64,000 bases of DNA from Promerops cafer (lineage: Eukaryota; Chordata; Aves; Passeriformes; Nectariniidae). The notes under the pieces were generated by a model. It did no database searches, was not told where the DNA came from, and saw only the letters and a list, made by a program, of their open reading frames with translations. A program made the translations under genes and the position numbers. Shown piece by piece: positions 1 through 12,090 of the stretch. The stretch lies in the NCBI GenBank assembly GCA_013398275.1, contig VZSE01001853.1:112501-176500 (forward strand), in the 5' to 3' direction. Numbering within the stretch: the first letter of the stretch is position 1; the number at the start of each line of letters is the position of its first letter.

Positions 1-3000
1 CCAAGAACGCACTATAATTTCCTACAAAATTCTAAAGAATCAGTGTAAATCAGTGTAATGTTTACCACTAGCTCACAACAATCACTACAGATATTTCTAC
101 TCTCTAAAACCAAAATTAAGTTTAGTACCAGAGCTGTTTGAAGAAGTAGTCATAAGGCAAACTTTTTTCCTAGCAGTCTGTTGGGATCCAAATCAGCGCT
201 TTCAAACTCAAAGATGTCCTGTTTAGAGACAAAGTCTGTGTTTTTTTTTGTTTTCAAAGTAACTTCCTAAGCAGCACAAAGAAAGATTGATGCAAATCTT
301 CCAGATATTAGATACCGTATCAAAGTGGAGAAGCTTTTCAACAAATTAAAGTTGAATGGTAAGAACAAATTGAAACTGCTTCTGGTTGAATTGTGAAAAT
401 CTGATACATCTCAAAGGACACAAACCCAAATCATCTGCACTAAAGGAAAGAAGTATCTCTGAGAACTCATTCTGACCATAGATTACATGCAAAGATAGCA
501 GATTCTGTAATACTCATGTTATTTCGCAGAATAAAAATTTGAAAAAAGATTATGTGGATATAGTGTAACAAAAAAGGCAGTTGACTTAAGTTCTTTTTTT
601 AAAAAAAGAGAAAGAAATATTATTAGTAATATAAAATTAACCATACTACTTAGATGGAATATGCTATGTCTATGCTGCAATTCTCAGTTAAGGCTTTTCA
701 AAATTGATTTTTTTGGAGTATTTTGAACAACTTAGATAAAACTTAAAACCAATTGTTCAACAGGTTATTAGCACTTTTGAAGTAGCGCCTTCAAGTAGTC
801 TCAAGTGGAAGACATTTTTAAAATTTTGCTGTGAGCTCTCTTTTCTGTAACAGTAACCATTAGAATAAAGTGGTACAAATAAAGCCTAATAGATAAACTT
901 CCATTAAGCCAGGGCATTCTCTTATGAGAGTTTTCAGGAAGAACATGTATGACTCTATGCTCCCCTTAAATTCACAAAACAATTGTGTGTTTCTTAATGT
1001 CTTCAGAATTCAGTTTTGGAGCAGATAGATACATTATGTATCTATTTGTTGTCCTGCAAAAATAAAACTAGAAGTAACTACTTTAGAGAAACAGAACCAT
1101 ATTTGATCACCTTCATGGTGCTATGGGGCATATCCTGTCATAACGGGATACCATAACTCCTTTAACTTCATTCCCTGTAACATATTCTTCCTAGAAGTAA
1201 ACACTAAGAGAACTGATGATTTGAAAACTGCAATGTGGTAGCATGATAAAAAGGTTCTTTCTAACATCTTATCATTAACCATTACATTTTTCATTTAAGA
1301 ATTCATTTAAAAAAGTCAAAATGAGCACACAAACTATTTCAAAGGTGTTTATAGCTCCTCTCCACTACATATTCAATAAAGACCATAAAAAAATCCTATG
1401 AAAACCATTCTTAGGTCTATTGCATGAAGGACACATAATGACCATTGAAAAGAAAGTTGGGAGAAAAAAAGAAACAAAAGAATAAAGCACCTTTCAGGAC
1501 TCTTTGGGGCGCAAGATACATAAGAACTGTACATGTAGAGCTGTTTCAGTAGATTGAAAATACATCAGATTCTGTGCACATGTAACTCTTATGAGCCTAT
1601 TCAGAAAATCAGGTGTGTCCAAGATTCATGTGAGTCACTGTAAACGTGCAATAGGAAGTTTGCATATGTGCAATTGGGCTGCATTGAGCCAAGTTAGCCA
1701 GGAATGTTTCAGAAGTGATGTGCACATATCCATCAAATGAAAACTGCACAGCAAATCTCTCATAAAATGTGCCAAAACTACTACTACCCCAGCAGAATAA
1801 AGGCCCCTAGTAGCAAACAAGTCTGCAGAGGTATGTCATTGGAGGATGACTTGATAAGGGTCTACAGAAATAATCTTATCCAATTATTTGCACTGAAAAA
1901 AAAGCTTTCAGAAGCTTGCACTACCTTTGCACTCCTTCCTGCCTACACATACTATTCATATCCTGTTCAATAATATGAAAGGCTTCTATGTTTCCTATGT
2001 AACAAAAATAGATGTTTTCCAGCTACCTAACAAAAAACAACCCATTAAGAAAAAACTTCCAATTTTATTTTTCACCTTTATAATCCATTAACTGTAATAG
2101 CTTTTAATGTACTTTTAAAATTCCTGAGCCTCTCAGGCTGAGTGAAAAGATGCACCAACAACCGAAGTGTAGAAAGGTTATCTTGGTGATACTGGCTTTA
2201 TCAAACCTTTAATTTAGCAGATCTTTATTATATTATCTGTCATTGGTTAAAAATTTGACTATTATCTTTTAAGGGTTTGAGAAGTCCTACATGATGTAGA
2301 AAGCGTGAACTCACTATCTTAAGGATTTAAAAACTAATCTATTAAGATTTAATAGATAAGATTTAAGACATGAATTGAGAATGTAGACTTAAAATGTGTT
2401 AACTGCAAATGTATTGGCATGTAGAAACCCATCGAAATATAATAATATTCTTCTTGATACATTAAAATGCAATATTCAGTCAAATAAATATATTGTATAA
2501 GTATTCCTCTGTTTGTATGTATCCATACAAAAATGAACAGATAAAATATGTTTACACAAGCAGCTGGGAAAGAGGACTGCCAATGAAAATTACTCTGTAC
2601 ATCAACTGGTAAGCACTCTCCTTAAAAAAGGGCTTTTTCAGAAAACTAACTAAAATCATAACAGACCAGAAACAGAACATAAGCAAAGTTGTGGATCACT
2701 TTCTTGCTGACTTTGTTAGAGACCAGCTCAGGTTGAAGAGAACTTTATTGATGCTAAACTTCCTTTGAGTCTTTCATATTTATAGAAACATATTCATATG
2801 TGCTTCTATATTTGTTAAGGTGAATAAGCCTGTTATATTTACATTATGCATACCTTTTAAGAGGATTTACTGCTGATAATACAGAATGAATATCTAACTG
2901 TATAGGATGACATACTTATCATCAGTTCCTTTTTTGATGCATGAATGCTAACAGGAAAATCCAGTTCTAACTTCGGAATATTTAAATTATTTTCCATTTT

Positions 3001-5026
3001 TTACTGAGGATACTTTGAAATTTTATTATTCTCTTTCATAAAACATTAGCCAAAGGTCTAAGACTGATGTTGTCTCTAGAGAAAAGAATGAAAAGAAAGA
3101 CAAAGGGACTTTTTAATATGTGGATTTGATAAAGTTATACCTTAATTGCTGCTGTCAAGAAGCAGTTATTGTTGATTACCTGAAAATTACCTGTGGAATA
3201 TCCATTAATATCATAGTTTAAAGCTCTTCTGAAAGAAATACTTTAACTTGTTTTGTGAACATGGTGAATATTTTGTATTTTGCTACAGAAAAGAGCATGC
3301 ATATTTTCAGAAAGAGAGTGTCCTTCCCATAACACCTCAAATAACATATTCAATTGAAAATGTAAGCATGACATTCAGGCTTCATTTGCTGTTGGTGTCT
3401 ATCTAAAAAAAAAATAAATTGATGGAGACAGAAAATTCTAATCTGATGCCCTAAGGCTAGATCCAATAAAACACTTAAGCATCTAAATTTGGTGTTAAAG
3501 CAACTAACTTTTCAGTGGTTGTCCCCCATAAGGGAATCCTGGGCTGAAATGAGCTGGGTCTCACATTCCTTCATAGAGTACAGAGTAGGTATTGCTAGGC
3601 AGGTACCAATTAGGGGGTACTACAAGCAGCCACTGCCTCCACAACATCACTCCAAAAAATTGTATGCAGGTACCTGGAGCTAGTAAGTAGACAAAGACTG
3701 TCAGTAGGACTGAGCTATAAATTACACCTTGCAGACCCAATACAACCTCAGTCCAGGTCGAGGGGGTAAAGGGATGATGCTAAAATATACTTCCCTCTTT
3801 TACAAAAAGCACAGTGATTAAGGATACAGCTCAGGAAATGTTCTGTGTGCTCCACATCTCCAAGTAGGGTGTGTTTGACTTTTAAGCTATTGGTTATTTT
3901 AAACTCTCTTTTTTGGAAGACTTCAGATCAATGAGCAAAAAGAGGATCAGGATTCAGCAGTCTAGTCTTTTATGTTCACCACAAGTTCCTCTTTCCTATG
4001 CTAAATCCATGCTTAACAGATAACATTACTGAAGAGCTGAATGGGTATTCAGCTTCATAAAAAACACCAAAAATCTGCTTCTCAAAGCTTCAGACTGGGA
4101 GGTCTGCAGGATGTCATATGTAAGCTGAACAGGATAAGTGATGAAATATACCTCACCAAAACTGGGGGACTATCTAGTGCAAACTCTTTGTGTCACAGAA
4201 ACTTGAAAAGACTCACAGTCTTCTCTTAACACAGAAAACTGAATGGATCTTTTCTAATATGGATCTCATACTTCACATAAGCCCTTCTTGTAAAATTTGA
4301 CACAATAAAACCAAATGCGCATCATCAAAGAGTCCATAATTATAGATTATAAAAACTAAATACTTGGTTTTGGCTGTCAAGCACTTGAACTAACATTGCT
4401 TACTTGAACTTACCTCATTCTTCCCAGGACCATTTGCAGTTCTACAGCCTGCTTTCACTAAAACTGGAAATGCTGCTGTCTTCTAATAAGCAAAAAACCT
4501 TTGGAAACCTAGGGTAATTGACCTCTTGTGATACAGATGGTGACATCTTGAGTTATGTATGAACTGTGAGGCAGAAGTGCTCTGCAGTATCTCCTGCTGT
4601 TCTCCCTACTCCTGACTAGGAACCTGACTGGACCACAACATAACCTTAGCAAACCGAAGTTTCTTTCTTATGGAACTCAGGGAATGAGTGGAACTTCAGA
4701 TGTGTACATTGGGTCTTGACCCAGCATGAAGCTAGGATGCAGCCAAGCTGCACATCTGGATTAAGCAGCTGGAAAATGTCACCGACACCCATGTTTTGCA
4801 TATGGCCATTGACAACAGAAACTCTTCCAATTTTCCTGCAACAAATAATAATCAAGAGCCTGACATGAACTTTCTAGTTTCAACAGACACATCCACAGAA
4901 CCTCATTTGATTGTTGGTGTCATAATAACAACCTGACTCAATGGAAGGTAAAGTCACTCAGAACTCTGCATATCAGAATCTGAAAATAGATTTTGAAGAC
5001 AGTTTAAAGGCAAATAATAAAAGCAA

Positions 5027-5143
5027 ACAAATAAACAAACAAAAAAAACCAAAACCAAAACCAAATAGAGCCACACACCAAAAAAAAAGCCAAAACCAAA
5101 AAACAACAACAAGCAAACAAACCCCCCCCCCCCACAAAACTGC
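5027..5143. repeat. A/C-rich simple tract with an 11-13 base C run
   Basis: This is low-complexity AAAC/AAACC sequence ending in a C homopolymer near 5121-5133. On the minus strand it is T/G-rich. The open frames over it, rich in Lys/Gln or Phe/Gly, are artefacts of composition. Confidence 0.9.
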
Positions 5144-5734
5144 ACAAGAGCTTTACTGATAGCTTAAACGACTCTAATAAAATAAACTAATTTTTCTTGT
5201 TAATAATAATTCTTGCTGGATTTTGAATAGAAATACATATGATCTTTCAAAGACATACTCAGTTTGCCAATGTCAATGAACTGTTTCTAAATGTACTACA
5301 CCATGTTGTGTGGACTGAGTAAATTTGCTCCTGTGTACTATGTTTCTAACAGGTAAATTACATTTTCTCTCCTATATCCAGCTCACAGATCAGGTCAAAC
5401 AAATGATTCACCTCTCTGACATACAAATTTTGGTATGTTGAACAGTTGCCTCTGTTATTACTTTGCTTCCCCTTTAAATTATCTGTTGACTGTAAATAAA
5501 TTCTCCCTGATCTCAGATTAACTTCAGAGATCTTTCATCTTTTCATTTTTTAATGGAAGAGGAGACAAAAAGAGAAAAGACAGGGCCTTCTTTACTAGTC
5601 ATGATTTCCTAGGTTCTCCCAGGTTCAATGAAAAGACATTTTAGTTGTAGTCAGTAGATTTATGCCAACAAAAGGCTTAGAAAAAAACACATTAATTTTT
5701 AAATGCTTCATTATACATATTTAGAACCTCTGAT

Positions 5735-5769
<35 letters not shown>

Positions 5770-5790
5770 CTTTCTCTTTCCTTCTTTCTC
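5735..5790. repeat. (CTTT)n pyrimidine microsatellite
   Basis: This is about 56 bases of uninterrupted pyrimidines, mostly CTTT units with a few CTTTCT and CCTT variants at the high end. It gives rise to spurious Lys/Glu/Arg-rich frames on the minus strand. Confidence 0.95.
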
Positions 5791-7360
5791 AGCTGATGAA
5801 GGTGATGGCATTTCAACAATAAAAGTGCCACCACCTGCATGTGTGTGTGCATTTTTAAATATGGTCGCAGTCTGACTGATTTGCAGGGGTAAAACAGTTT
5901 CAAAATCTGATTGCAAGTTCAGACTGACAAAAGTAGATAATTACTATCTCCACAAATATCTGTAAGTCAAATCACTTGTTTTAATACAGATTAGATTAGT
6001 ACTAAAGTTACAAGATTGATATGAGAGACATGATAAATGTAGTCATGACAGAAAACAATTTTTAATTTAGTAACCTCTATCAATCTAGATAGCCCATGAA
6101 TATTTACCATTAATTCAGTAGGCTGGAACAGAGTGGGGGAAAAAGAATAAAAAAAAAAAAAAAAAAGGAGGTTTGACCTAAACAAGGACTGAGGAAAAAA
6201 GAGAATTCTCAGCAGTTTTACTGAGAACACATCTTGCAAAAACTGGCAAAATATATTTGGGATATCATAATTAAAAAAAAAAACCTTTAAAAAACTGAAT
6301 GACATGCAAAAATAGTTGCCATTCTTCATATGTACTTCTCTTTGCAGAACTTAACAGTCGGATTACAGTTAAACAAGTAACTTCAAAGGCTGAAATAAAA
6401 TCATTTATGGAAATTCAAAACAAACCTATTTGATCACATCATACTTCACAGCAGGGATACAATTTGCAGAGGGTGAGTGAGGGCATAGTGTAAGCAAAAA
6501 CAGGTTGTGTGTGCAATGAACCAAACTAAATGGTTTATATAAAAGAAATGTTGTTTCCATTAATTTTTCTGGTAATCTTATTAAAAACACCACCTGTCCA
6601 GAATAGAATTGTCCAGGTTTTAATTCTTTTTTCATCTCAGTGTTCAAACACACGACAGAGGAGGTATCATCTTATAGGTATCAAAATATGTCACAAAATG
6701 TCTTATTCTGAAATCTTCATAGCTACAGCAGTTTCTCCAGCTCTGTTTTAATGTCTGGTTATTATACTTTTTACTTTTCTCTTGTTGTGCTCAAAGAACT
6801 GACTTTTCTGATAAGCTTCAAGAATTTTTTTTTCAAAGCATGCATTGCATTTTAAGCCTCTCTTTTCAAAAAAATGTTTCCCGTCTATAAGACTTAAAAT
6901 TCATATCTATTAAGCAAATAAAACATAAAATGCACCTTTCAAAATTCCACCACCACCCCACCAAAATCCCCTGTAAGAGCCCTGAACAGGAACTTGACTT
7001 TGAATACCAGCAGAGATGAAATGGTGTCATAATCAGCATAAGTGCATGTGGACTATTCACCTAGATCAAACAGTTTGGTCATATACTCAATTAAATTTAA
7101 ATCCCATTATATAATGTATACCAGCCTCATTTTATGCAATTCCCTAATTTAATGGCTTGGTATTAGCCTTTTTCATTTTTGCACACATGGACTAATTTTC
7201 ACGGTGCTCAGTCCCTCTGGGAAGTAGGTCATTAAAGTCAACTGGACGGAGACAGAAACTTAATACCTAAACAGTGTTGTGAAGGGTCAGAGTCACAACA
7301 ATAATGTAAAACAGTTTCTCCCTCAACCTAATTTGCAATATTTATAAAATTTCTCCCTCA

Positions 7361-7426
7361 TACATATATATATATATATGTGTGTATATATATATACACA
7401 CACACACATATATATATATATGTATT
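7361..7426. repeat. Alternating TA/TG/CA tract, largely self-complementary
   Basis: The tract consists of TA repeats, then a GTGTGT block, more TA, a CACACACACACA block and TA again, ending ATATGTAT. Strict purine-pyrimidine alternation runs over most of its length, and the TG and CA blocks are reverse complements flanking a TA core. Confidence 0.95.
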
Positions 7427-7625
7427 CATTAATCTTGGAGATGACAAAATTGAAAGATAATAGAAGTTATCATCCTGTTACAATCTGATGTGTGAAACTG
7501 AAAAAAAAAATCAACAAAACAAAAATCTCAATTAAGAAATTAAAAATCACAATTATAGTAATATTTAGCTACCAAGACAACACCTGTTTTACACTGAAGA
7601 AGCAGAATTATAATATTTATATTAC

Positions 7626-7760
7626 CTTTCTCAATGTGTATTCTTTTTGTCTCATGTCCCACATCATGACCAGCCAGATCACCCTCCTTAGGTCCAGGCA
7701 GGACATTAGGTGACAAACCCATCAGCATTTGGTTCATAGATAGCCCATTCTGATGGACAG
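7626..7760 (-). CDS. DACH1: DACH1 internal exon D (linker before the C-terminal Dachbox)
   Basis: The exon starts with CT, which joins the C of exon C to make a Pro codon. It then encodes 44 residues opening VHQNGLSMNQMLMG, with GLSPNVLPGPKEGDLAGHD in the middle and TKRIHIEK at the end. One G remains before the donor GTAATA at 7625. It is phase 1-1 and 135 nt, so skipping would remove 45 codons in frame. The residues match DACH1; compared with my memory of the human protein I see only conservative changes (V, T and I in the second half). The acceptor reads TAGCAG, a NAGNAG pair: using the CAG gives Ile-Pro-Val across the junction, while using the TAG three bases upstream would insert one Ala. 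The next exon, expected to begin the C-terminal half, was not found below this position. Confidence 0.97.
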
Positions 7761-8328
7761 CTGCTAGACACAAGCACAGGCAGAAAGAAATCAGCCATCA
7801 TATTAATAATGCTCTTTTTTGCTTATTTTACATAGTCTTCCTCTTAATTATACAAGAAGTCTAACAATCACAAAGTTACTTAATTAGTGCTATCAGGATC
7901 CACACAGACGAAAAATTTCTTCCTGCCACTTCTAGTTTAAAACAATCAATTTTAAAAAGAAAGTTCAGTAACTTTGGATGAAGTTGGAGATTTGCAAATA
8001 TGTTCTTGCTTATTTAACAAGAATTGTTAATTTTTTTAGTTCATTGTACACAAACGCTCGTGTACCAACATTCCCAATAAGCAGTCCCTAATAACTTCCT
8101 TAAATGAAGCATTGTGGCCTTTCAGGTGATATACACTGTTTTTCCATGTATTCTGTGCAACAGCAAAGTTGCTTATTTGCTTATCAGATGGAAAAGCTCT
8201 TTCCAACAGTTTTCACAGACCTTCATGAGTCTCAAACACATCTCAGAAACTCATATTAGGTAGTTTATATTTCTATGCTTTTATTCGAAAAAATTGTATT
8301 TTCAAGAGGTTTATGACATTTTTAGTAA

Positions 8329-8346
8329 TTTTTTTTTTTTTTTNTT

Positions 8347-8387
<41 letters not shown>
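8329..8387. repeat. Poly-T run with an unresolved base
   Basis: About 59 positions are T except one N at 8344 and one A at 8348. On the DACH1 transcript this would be a poly-A run. No transposon end was recognised beside it. The N suggests that the true length is not known. Confidence 0.95.
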
Positions 8388-8392
<5 letters not shown>

Positions 8393-8849
8393 GGAACTCA
8401 TATTCCTGTAGTAGTCTCTTATTCTGGCTGGCACCACTAAAGATGTACTTAAGAATCAGGTGTGATGTTAACAAATCAGATAGGACAGAAAAGAATTATC
8501 TTGTAAATAAATAAGTTACTGAAGTGATCCACTACTTAAGGAATTCTGTTATGTTCACATGGAAGAAAAGAATGTGGAGAGGTCCCACTCCTCTCTGTAA
8601 ATGATAGAGTAAGCTGAATAGTACAGTTTCCTTTTTTGTTAAAAAAAAAGAGTAATTCCTTAGCAAAACCAATAAATATCTCTCAATTTATATTTTTGGG
8701 GTTTGTGTTGTTTTGTTGTTTTTTGGGGCTTTTTTTAAGAGAATGATGGAAAAGGTCTTCATTAGTTGTAAACAAATATACTATTCGATCAATTAAGAAA
8801 ATTTTTAAATCCACATTTGTGAGGGGTTTTTTGAGATCTTCACTTATGA

Positions 8850-8960
8850 AGTCTGCAGTGGGTTGATCCTGGCTGGACACCATGTGCCCACTAAAGCCAC
8901 TCCATCACTCCCCCTCCTCAACTGGACAATGGAAAGAAAATATAATGAAAGGCTTGTGGG
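8850..8960 (+). mobile_element. Old avian endogenous-retrovirus LTR-like fragment
   Basis: The segment from GCAGTGGGTTGATCCTGGCT through the GGCTTGTGGGTC stretch resembles a long terminal repeat that is common in bird genomes, in which a GTGGGTTGA-CTGGCTGGAC opening is followed by a pyrimidine-rich block and an AAAATATAA-GAAAGGCT motif. It is non-coding and decayed. The similarity fades after about 8960, so the rest of the element is deleted or too diverged to follow. I assign an LTR origin from remembered sequence pattern and cannot name the family with certainty. It lies in the intron between exons C and D. Confidence 0.55.
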
Positions 8961-10069
8961 TCAAGCCTGGGGAAATAGATAGGTCACAATATATGGGATG
9001 CCAATTTAATCTGCTCTCTGAATTGTCCAAGTGATAAGAAAACAGAATTTTCAGCTTGTCATAGTCAGGCCTCATTTCTTTTCTTTGGTAAGTCATTTTT
9101 CATCACACACTAATGAAAGATCTCTCATCTGAAGGTCAATGAAGAGTCAGGTTCCTGAGTCTATGGAGAGCCTGAAAAGAAGCAGCCTGAAGGACACGTG
9201 TTGCATCTAATCAATACGGCCACCTATTTCATACAGCTATTTCATGGCCTTCTATGTGTGTGCCAAACCCTCCAGTTTCACCTGCTAACAAATTCCACTG
9301 TGGAAAGACCATTTAAGCACACAAAAACCAGCAACAGAGCAGTATTAAAGGGAATGGACAAGTGTAATATGAATTTAAGTACACATCCATAAAATAGTAT
9401 GCATTTAAAACCTTAATTTCCATTGCTGCACTGGAATATCACAGAATTCGGAGTCTTTGCCATGTAATTTACATCCTGTATATGGAACTTTGATAAGAAT
9501 AGCATCACTCTGGGGCACCACGGTTTAATTTCACTGTCCCCTGTGAGCTAAGAGGTGATAATATTCTTTCTAACATATTTCTCACCATTACAAAATGTTA
9601 TATTTTAAAAAATTAAAAATTATGCACATTTTTAATTTATTTAACCCAGTTCTTCTTTTTACCAAGCAATTCTATCATGTAAAATATTGCTTATGAAGCC
9701 AGATTCAATTTAAAAAAGAAAACAGAGTAACCAGATTAAATAAAATTCAATTTCTTTTAAAAATGTTTACACTATATGTTCAGTTCTAAAACTAATCTAG
9801 CAAATTGCTTCCCGCCTGCAATTCTGTATTTCATTGCTCATAGCTTTATGTTTAATATGACATGATGGCAATTTATATCAGTACCTGTTAATGTAGCATC
9901 AGATGTTATGATACTGTAAACTGGGGAACATAATGTTGGGAGATAGTTATTGCAGCTGAACTTCTGAACATGATACATATGAGATCTATTTAAGGCCAGG
10001 GCATTTTGATTAGAAAAACAAGCTGCACCTAATCAATTTTAAAGTGGCGAGAAGAAGAATGGGACCTAC

Positions 10070-10205
10070 GGATTCTGTCTGAAGAGCTCTCGGTCCGTGC
10101 AGGAGAGCTGGACACGCTGCTGCTTCGATGAGAGGATGGATGGCTGCCAGGTCTTCGGCCCTCTTCAAGAGAAGGAGCAGGAGAAGGGCTGTCTGGAACA
10201 CGTTC
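10070..10205 (-). CDS. DACH1: DACH1 internal exon C (Ser/Pro-rich linker)
   Basis: On the minus strand the acceptor TGGTCTAG at 10206 is followed directly by GAA, so the phase-0 junction from exon B gives Lys then Glu. The exon encodes 45 residues opening ERVPDSPSPAPSLEEG, followed by a serine-rich stretch (HPSSHRSSSVSSSPARTESS) and ending SSDRI. One extra C precedes the donor GTAGGT at 10069, leaving phase 1. Length (136 nt), phase and residues agree with vertebrate DACH1. SP pairs such as SPSPAP and SSSPAR are possible proline-directed phosphorylation sites; this is inferred from motif shape only. The base before the donor is C rather than the usual G, so the 5' splice site is somewhat weak. 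A 102-codon open frame on the plus strand across this exon is an antisense shadow. Confidence 0.97.
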
Positions 10206-10471
10206 CTAGACCACACAAAAAGTCATTGCAAAGAAAGGGCAATGTTAAACCAAGCCTCTATTTCCAAACATCACTTCGCTGAACTGAATCTCCCTCCTAA
10301 ATTACAACCTATTCATCCCCCTGTTGAGGTTTCCAGGATTTGCAGAGCATTCTCAAAGGAAACTTGGCAACTTGAGGACACTAGACCTTACATTTCAGCA
10401 TGCAATGTGGCACTGCTCATCCTATTAGGCTTTTAACTGCCTTCTGTACTACTTAAAAAATAGTTTGCTTC

Positions 10472-10526
10472 AGGTTTGTTGTTGTTGTTGTTTTGGTTTG
10501 GGTTTGTTGTTTTCTTTTTTTTTTTA
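10472..10526. repeat. T/G-rich simple tract (GTT)n and poly-T
   Basis: A GTTGTTGTTGTT block is followed by TTTGGTTTGGG and a T run. It is low complexity, with no transposon landmarks. Confidence 0.85.
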
Positions 10527-11849
10527 ATAGTACCTATACCAGTAACATGACTGATATAGGTCCAAATGTCAATTTTTACCATGGAACACAAACTTGGAAT
10601 GAATCACACTTTTTGGACAAATGTGGTCATATCACTTCAAAATGGGGAAAACCACCATTCATCTTTTTCTGTCCAGGGAGAGGCCTGGCAGGGTAGCCAA
10701 GAGAAGCTATGATGCACTTCAAGATGTTCCTTGGTTTTGAAAACCAGATGTAAGGACTGTGATGGTTTGAATTGCACATCTGCTATGTGAGAATTTTTAG
10801 TATGTAGCAGACAGATATATCTGATACTTACCCAGAAGTTTGACACAAATAATAATCAAAAGGGAGATGAGTGCAGAATAGTTCTTTCTAGAAAATTCAC
10901 TGTCCTTCCCTACAGTTTTCTTTTTACTGCTGAAAGTTCTCAAGACTTATTGCTAAAGTATGTGACAGTGAGACTATTTTGGAAAAATACTGACAAAAAT
11001 ACATAAATCCTATAGAGGAAATCTAGTGAAAGGATTGAAGATGTTAAACTAACATTCTTTTGCTTGTTTTTCTCATTTTGATAACTGAAAACCTGACTTA
11101 CAATGAAAAAAACAATGAGCCCAAACCACCAACCAACAAATAACTGCACACATTCAACTCACTAAAAGCTTTTGGTAATGAAATAATACAATTGGTACCT
11201 GTTTAATAACACAAAAGAAAACTTGCTGTTGCAAATGCATTTTCTTGAAAAAATCAGTACATTCCTCACACAGCTAAGTTCTTTTGGACCAGTCATTATT
11301 TTATTATGCACAGTCACTAGATAAATATTTATTTCTCTGAATGCATTCCTAAGAAATTTTGCAACATCCTCAACTATAGTAATCAATAGATTTGTTCCAG
11401 GTAAATTTCATTAAAAAATGCCTGCTGAACTTAAGATTCTGATTGCAAATGGGCATACTGGAGTGGGAGGACATTTCTTAGAGCAATGTTTCAAGACATT
11501 TAAGTGGATTCCACTTTAACAGTCTTAGGTTTTTAAGTCAAAAACACTGATGAGGATAGCTTAACTGCATCATAGCTCTAGGCTTATTATGACTTTGATT
11601 GTGTTTATATGTCCATGAACTGGGTATTCAAGAGGAGGATTATAATGCAGATGTTTTCAGAATGTAGAAGATTTATTTCTTTAGATTTAGGAGGATTTAA
11701 GCATGCACAGTGTACAGATTTGATATAAATTAGAACACGGCATATTTAATCATTCATTTAAAATATAATTTCACTGTTTGGCATACAATGTATTGTTCTT
11801 AGAAGGGTTTCATTAAAATGAAATCCAGTGAGCACATAAGATTTGAATA

Positions 11850-12090
11850 CAGAGCTGCAGAGTAAATTAATTTATTTAAACAGCTTAATTTGTTTATCCT
11901 ATTTATTTATGTGTGCTTTTACAGCACGTATTATGAGATGGAGCGAGCAAAAGGAATGCACAGGACAACGAAATATAATTACTGTACAAACAAAACAGAT
12001 AATGAGTTTTATTCTCATATAATATGACATAGACAAAATCCATGAGAAAACTATATATCTTGGCTTTATCAATTCATTTGTAAAATACTC
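11850..12090. promoter_or_regulatory. Candidate intronic regulatory element
   Basis: Non-repetitive AT-rich sequence with clustered homeodomain-like cores (AAATTAATTTA near 11863, ATAATTAC near 11975) and forkhead-like TGTTTAT (11891-11897), together with a rare CpG-containing part around 11925-11970. This rests on motif density and the absence of repeats only. It could equally be neutral AT-rich intron. Confidence 0.25.

Larger units (their letters stand above)
1..7625 (-). other. DACH1: DACH1 intron after exon D (partial)
   Basis: This AT-rich stretch holds no recognisable coding sequence. I looked on the minus strand for the next DACH1 exon, which should begin by completing an Asp codon and lead to the C-terminal coiled coil, and did not see it, so the intron continues past position 1. 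Visible structure is limited to simple repeats: an A/C-rich tract with a C run at 5027-5143, a pyrimidine CTTT tract at 5735-5790, a poly-A run near 6150-6167, and an AT/GT alternating tract at 7361-7426. A slightly GC-richer interval at 3480-3780 has no identifiable content. Confidence 0.8.
7761..10069 (-). other. DACH1: DACH1 intron between exons C and D
   Basis: This 2,309-nt intron runs from the GTAGGT donor of exon C to the TAGCAG acceptor of exon D. It contains a long poly-T run with an unresolved base (8329-8387) and an old LTR-like fragment beginning near 8850. The rest is unremarkable AT-rich sequence. No coding potential or RNA gene was recognised. Confidence 0.9.

Noticed and set aside
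5692..5916. Minus-strand Lys/Glu/Arg-rich frames
   Set aside because: They come from the CTTT microsatellite read in two frames.
1..7500. Next downstream DACH1 exon (start of the C-terminal half)
   Set aside because: I searched the minus strand for the expected continuation after exon D and did not find it.
10097..10436. Plus-strand frames of 61 and 102 codons
   Set aside because: They overlap DACH1 exon C on the opposite strand; the coding signal there belongs to the minus strand.
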